A DNA stretch of 64,000 nt from a virus: IMG/VR virus record IMGVR_UViG_3300028840_006004, positions 1-64,000 of that record, one strand, 5' to 3'. Shown in pieces: positions 61,315-64,000 of this stretch. The notes under the pieces were generated by a model that saw only the letters and a list, made by a program, of their open reading frames with translations, was not told where the DNA came from and did no database searches. The position numbers were made by a program, and so were the translations under genes. Position 1 is the stretch's first letter, and each line of letters opens with the position of its first letter.

Positions 61315-61937
61315 TATTTCTTCTTCCTCCCCTTATTAAAGCACCAATACATAGTAACATACAGATCCCTGTTGAGTATATCATAATGAGCTGAATAAGC
61401 ATTTCTTTTCTTTGAAATGAACATAAAGGACGGTGCCAGTCCAAACTCGGTCGGCGATCGTCCAAGTCCGATTCCTCCGTAGAATTCAGCTTTATAAATT
61501 CTCTCAGTTCTTTCTACATAATGTGTATGAATGACAGGTTCATATAAAAAAGAACGGTGAACGATCCTATTCTCGCTCACCGAATCTTTGACTATTACTC
61601 TTCCATTGGTATCGTCTACCAATACATCTTCATAATAATTTATTGCATAATACTCAACGAATAATTGTTCGCATTGTTTAATGAATTCCAGTGTATCAAT
61701 ATTCTGCTCTTTCCATTGTATCAGAATCTTCGTAGATCCTGTATCCCTATACTTGATTTCCGGCACCTTCTCTATAACTGGATACGGAATGAGAGAATCT
61801 CTCCACTCGATAACATATTCAACATTATCATCACACGGCTCTGGTGAACTACATTCTCGTAAGAACATAATATAAACAAAGGCTGCTACAAGTAGCAACC
61901 CCATCACCATATTCATTGATTTACTTAGACTGATCAT
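61314..61937 (-). CDS. Spanin-like or outer-membrane-associated lysis protein
   Basis: 207 residues. One N-terminal hydrophobic helix (MGLLLVAAFVYIMFL, residues 12-26) followed closely by Cys30 (RECSSP), then a long Glu/Arg/Tyr-rich, partly coiled region. It ends in a short beta-type stretch (YGGIGLGRSPTEFGLAPSFM, then SAHYDILNRDLYVTMYWCF). An N-terminal membrane anchor plus a beta-rich C-terminus fits a one-protein spanin that joins the inner and outer membranes during lysis. It sits beside the holin-like gene. A minor virion membrane protein is an alternative. Confidence 0.55.
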   Translation of the reverse strand: MISLSKSMNMVMGLLLVAAFVYIMFLRECSSPEPCDDNVEYVIEWRDSLIPYPVIEKVPEIKYRDTGSTKILIQWKEQNIDTLEFIKQCEQLFVEYYAINYYEDVLVDDTNGRVIVKDSVSENRIVHRSFLYEPVIHTHYVERTERIYKAEFYGGIGLGRSPTEFGLAPSFMFISKKRNAYSAHYDILNRDLYVTMYWCFNKGRKKK

Positions 61938-62160
61938 TACGCATAGCTTTTTCGAGAATCTTAGTCTTGTCAGAACTTCCTTTTGAGCTACCGTAATGAT
62001 AATTGATTATTGTAGTGAATGCTGCGATTACTGCGCCTATCAAAAGATTGACTGCAGATTCATACTTTCCGGTGCTGATCAGATAGAACATGACTGAAAA
62101 AAACCCGAGGGTGACTACAATGGATAAACTGATCTTTATCCAGGATGTTACTTTCTCCAT
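61921..62160 (-). CDS. Holin-like small membrane protein
   Basis: 79 residues. Two hydrophobic helices (about 7-28 and 36-53, with a short STGKYES turn), then a charged C-terminus (YHYGSSKGSSDKTKILEKAM). Size and two-helix shape match phage holins. Overlaps the spanin-like gene by 17 bases. It would open the inner membrane at the end of infection. The lysozyme lies 14 kb downstream in the same operon. Confidence 0.65.
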   Translation of the reverse strand: MEKVTSWIKISLSIVVTLGFFSVMFYLISTGKYESAVNLLIGAVIAAFTTIINYHYGSSKGSSDKTKILEKAMRNDQSK

Positions 62161-62165
62161 AAGAT

Positions 62166-62642
62166 TTAATTTATTGGTAAACTATTATAATTCCACCAGA
62201 TCAGTCCGATTCCGACCAACAGGAAAAATACTTTGATCGCAATCTGTAATCCAGTGCTTTTTGTTACTTGATCAGTCTTGGCAACTGTACCCGTATAAAA
62301 GGGAAGCATGCCTCTAAACCAATTTAAATTCAGATCAAACCAGAACCATCTTATCGCAAAGGCGAGTTCTGCAAATATTAAAATCCACCAACTCAACCCA
62401 ACAAATGCAAAAATAAGCCAAGCGACAACCCATCCTTTGACAATAGAGTCAATTAGGTGCCATCGCTTGTTAGCCTTTAAAGATTTTTCTTGAAAATCTT
62501 TTTTAATATCAGGCGTTTTGAATTTTGCAGCCTTTACCGCAAACTGTTTGTCTTTTAAGACTTCTGAATCATGCCATGCATCCAATGTAAAATAACCCAG
62601 CAGGAAGACCACCAGGTAAATAATGATAAGTAAAATTGTCAT
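62166..62642 (-). CDS. Membrane protein, several helices
   Basis: 158 residues from the ATG at 62642, chosen because it overlaps the cupin gene's stop as ATGA; a farther start would overlap it by about 70 bases. Hydrophobic helices at about residues 2-19 (TILLIIIYLVVFLLGYF), 70-105 (WVVAWLIFAFVGLSWWILIF) and near the C-terminus (FFLLVGIGLIWW). Could be an accessory of the lysis cluster. No family recognised. Confidence 0.6.
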   Translation of the reverse strand: MTILLIIIYLVVFLLGYFTLDAWHDSEVLKDKQFAVKAAKFKTPDIKKDFQEKSLKANKRWHLIDSIVKGWVVAWLIFAFVGLSWWILIFAELAFAIRWFWFDLNLNWFRGMLPFYTGTVAKTDQVTKSTGLQIAIKVFFLLVGIGLIWWNYNSLPIN

Positions 62643-63094
62643 TTGCCATTCTTTTTGTACACTACGATAATGTAAGTTTCTTCTTGCGAAGATAATACGA
62701 AATGCCATTCACCGGGTTCCACAATTTCAATTTCACCAATTTCTGTCAATGAAGCTTCCCTTACAATCTTTAACATATCAGCGTCTTCATAGACTTTTAC
62801 TGTAAATTTTCCTTTGATTAAAATAAATTTTTCCACCATGTTATGATGGTGGTGAAAGATTGATTTTGAATTTGGATAAAGTTTTGTAATTGAGTAACTC
62901 CAATTTGAGCTGTCTTCGCCTAAACCCATTATCTTCATGTAACCGCATTCAATAGCCTCCCTCGGCACCGGCATCCACATATCCTGACGAATTTCAGCAA
63001 TAGGTCTTCCTTTGGCCTCAAGTGTTATTTTTTCCATGACATTATCAAGGGCTTTTACAGCTTCTCTTGATGCTATTTCAGGATCGTTACACAT
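62639..63094 (-). CDS. Cupin-fold protein
   Basis: 151 residues from the ATG at 63094 (MCNDPEIASREAVKAL), which falls just after the upstream gene's stop; an ATG at 63124 would overlap that gene. The core shows SIFHHHHNMVEKFILIKG, the His-rich metal-binding start of a cupin barrel, then GEIEIVEPGEWHFVLS, the second motif with a His. A small metal-binding barrel; in phages it may modify or bind a small molecule or sugar. It is placed between membrane/lysis genes and the rest of the late operon. Substrate unknown. Confidence 0.7.
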   Translation of the reverse strand: MCNDPEIASREAVKALDNVMEKITLEAKGRPIAEIRQDMWMPVPREAIECGYMKIMGLGEDSSNWSYSITKLYPNSKSIFHHHHNMVEKFILIKGKFTVKVYEDADMLKIVREASLTEIGEIEIVEPGEWHFVLSSQEETYIIVVYKKNGK

Positions 63095-63098
63095 AGGT

Positions 63099-63485
63099 TT
63101 AATTTTTAGTATTGTTTTGAACATTGATCAGTATTTCGTGATCTCTGTCCTGGTTATTCAAAATCTTTTCATGCTCTCTTGATATCATATCGCTTTTAAC
63201 ATCGTAAAGTGAAGCGACTGAAAGAGCTTTGTCAGCAAGATCATTTATTCTGTCATCCCTTTTTTTTAATTCCTCTTTATGAGCATCACAGGTTTCCAGA
63301 CAGGCTTTCTCATGCTTATCAATAATGTCTTTGATCATTTGTTTATGCTCTTTTTTTAATTGCTTGGTATCCTTATACTGATACCACGCAATGAGCCCAA
63401 GCAAGACAATTATTGGAGGCTGCATAAACAGCCAACCCCACTGGTCCGACACAGGAACCTGCAATATGACGAACAATTCATCCAT
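63099..63485 (-). CDS. Membrane-anchored coiled-coil protein
   Basis: 128 residues. One hydrophobic helix (about 20-36, MQPPIIVLLGLIAWYQY), then a long charged coiled coil (KDTKQLKKEHKQMIKDIIDK, then HEKACLETCDAHKEELKKRD). This shape is like inner-membrane lysis proteins (Rz-type i-spanins) or holin-associated proteins. It is close to the holin-like and spanin-like genes. The fine function is uncertain. Confidence 0.55.
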   Translation of the reverse strand: MDELFVILQVPVSDQWGWLFMQPPIIVLLGLIAWYQYKDTKQLKKEHKQMIKDIIDKHEKACLETCDAHKEELKKRDDRINDLADKALSVASLYDVKSDMISREHEKILNNQDRDHEILINVQNNTKN

Positions 63486-63502
63486 AACAAAATTAACCCA
63501 AT

Positions 63503-64000
63503 TTACTTTATGTATTCATTCCTGCTTCCCCAGGAATCTATTTGATAGTGAATATCAAATTCAAGAAGTTTTGCATCTGCTCCATAACCATCTCCACCAT
63601 CACCACCAATCCTGGCAATTTCAACTTTCATCATGGCACTTACAGAATCGATACCAGTCATGTCAATATCTCCAAGCTCTGTTAATAAATGCTCTCCTGC
63701 AGTATCATTATCAGTAATGATAGAGGTGGTTTTAATACCAAGATCAGTCCATGTTCCAGGATAAACATCTCCAAGTTTAGCAATCTGATATCTCATCCTC
63801 CATGCAACATTTCCTGTTGCTGAGGTTGTTTTATGCCAGTGAACATGTGGACTTACTATTGATTCTAATTTCCATTTATGTGGAAACTGCACCTGAAAAA
63901 ATAGAAGCTCAGTAGAGCCAGGATCAAACAACCAGCATCCGTCAGTTGGATCAATATCAGGATCCGAAGCAGCTCCCGGTGGATTTACTGCTGAAGCGGG
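63503..64000 (-). CDS. Partial structural protein, cut by the window's right edge
   Basis: At least 165 residues; the frame is open to base 64000, with no start reached, so the N-terminus lies outside. The visible part reads ...TELLFFQVQFPHKWKLESIV, PHVHWHKTTSATGNVAWRMR, then GDVYPGTWTDLG and a Gly-rich tail (RIGGDGGDGYGADAKLL). A His-rich, beta-like protein with the order F-x-x-Q-x-P-H...H-V-H-W resembles a structural or tail protein of many phages. Function cannot be fixed. Confidence 0.65.
   Translation of the reverse strand, partial: PASAVNPPGAASDPDIDPTDGCWLFDPGSTELLFFQVQFPHKWKLESIVSPHVHWHKTTSATGNVAWRMRYQIAKLGDVYPGTWTDLGIKTTSIITDNDTAGEHLLTELGDIDMTGIDSVSAMMKVEIARIGGDGGDGYGADAKLLEFDIHYQIDSWGSRNEYIK

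Noticed and set aside
1-64000. CRISPR array, tRNA genes, integrase or insertion sequence
   Set aside because: No regularly spaced repeats, no cloverleaf with a T-arm, and no recombinase or transposase motif was found by eye on either strand.

Overview
The window looks like about two thirds of the genome of a tailed, short-tailed (podovirus-type) bacteriophage related to the crAss-like phages (Crassvirales), infecting a member of the Bacteroidota. Support for the phage type: a late operon on the minus strand runs large terminase, portal, scaffold-like protein, capsid protein, ring/connector proteins, lysozyme, a 1550-residue tail-nozzle protein, ejection proteins and tail fibres, and it includes a 6810-residue protein with the D-Y-D-I-D catalytic motif of crAss-like virion RNA polymerases. 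Support for the host: AT-rich DNA, starts with no clear Shine-Dalgarno sequence, and two promoter matches of the Bacteroidota type (TTG, then 19-20 bases, then TAnnTTTG). No tRNA, integrase, CRISPR array or insertion sequence was seen. No DNA polymerase or primase is in the window; these may lie beyond its edges.

Layout. Bases 1-13323 (plus strand) form a compact arm of about 28 mostly small, overlapping genes. It opens with the tail of a gene cut by the window edge and a terminator. Small hypothetical and zinc-ribbon proteins follow. Next is a 440-base stretch without a credible gene (2770-3209), which appears to hold a small RNA with its own promoter and terminator and then a second, highly folded segment. 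After it come a sigma-factor-like protein, a ParB-like protein, an SSB-like protein, an ASCH protein, a C5 cytosine methyltransferase homologue, an HTH/PAPS-reductase fusion, a RuvC-like resolvase and an HNH protein. The arm ends with a fibre-like protein and meets the late operon at a strong bidirectional terminator (13331-13354).

Bases 13376-64000 (minus strand, read right to left) form one nearly gapless late operon. In order of transcription: a partial structural protein; a membrane/lysis cluster (coiled-coil membrane protein, cupin, membrane protein, holin-like protein, spanin-like lipoprotein); a protein of unknown role; a small basic protein; large terminase; portal; scaffold-like protein; major capsid protein; several head-tail connector candidates; lysozyme; nozzle protein; three ejection-type proteins; the 6810-residue giant; and five fibre or fibre-associated proteins. 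Many neighbours share ATGA or TAATG stop/start overlaps, which suggests translational coupling.

How it may work together: the giant protein joins, in one chain, an SF1 helicase, a zinc-protease-like domain, a two-barrel RNA polymerase and a second zinc-protease-like domain, with hydrophobic segments near both ends. If packaged and ejected like the virion RNA polymerases of related phages, it would carry genome entry, unwinding, early transcription and self-processing into the host together. The sigma-like gene of the left arm could then redirect host polymerase to later promoters. The methyltransferase, PAPS-reductase and ASCH genes suggest modification of nucleic acids. These roles are inferred from sequence motifs read by eye; no database search was possible.
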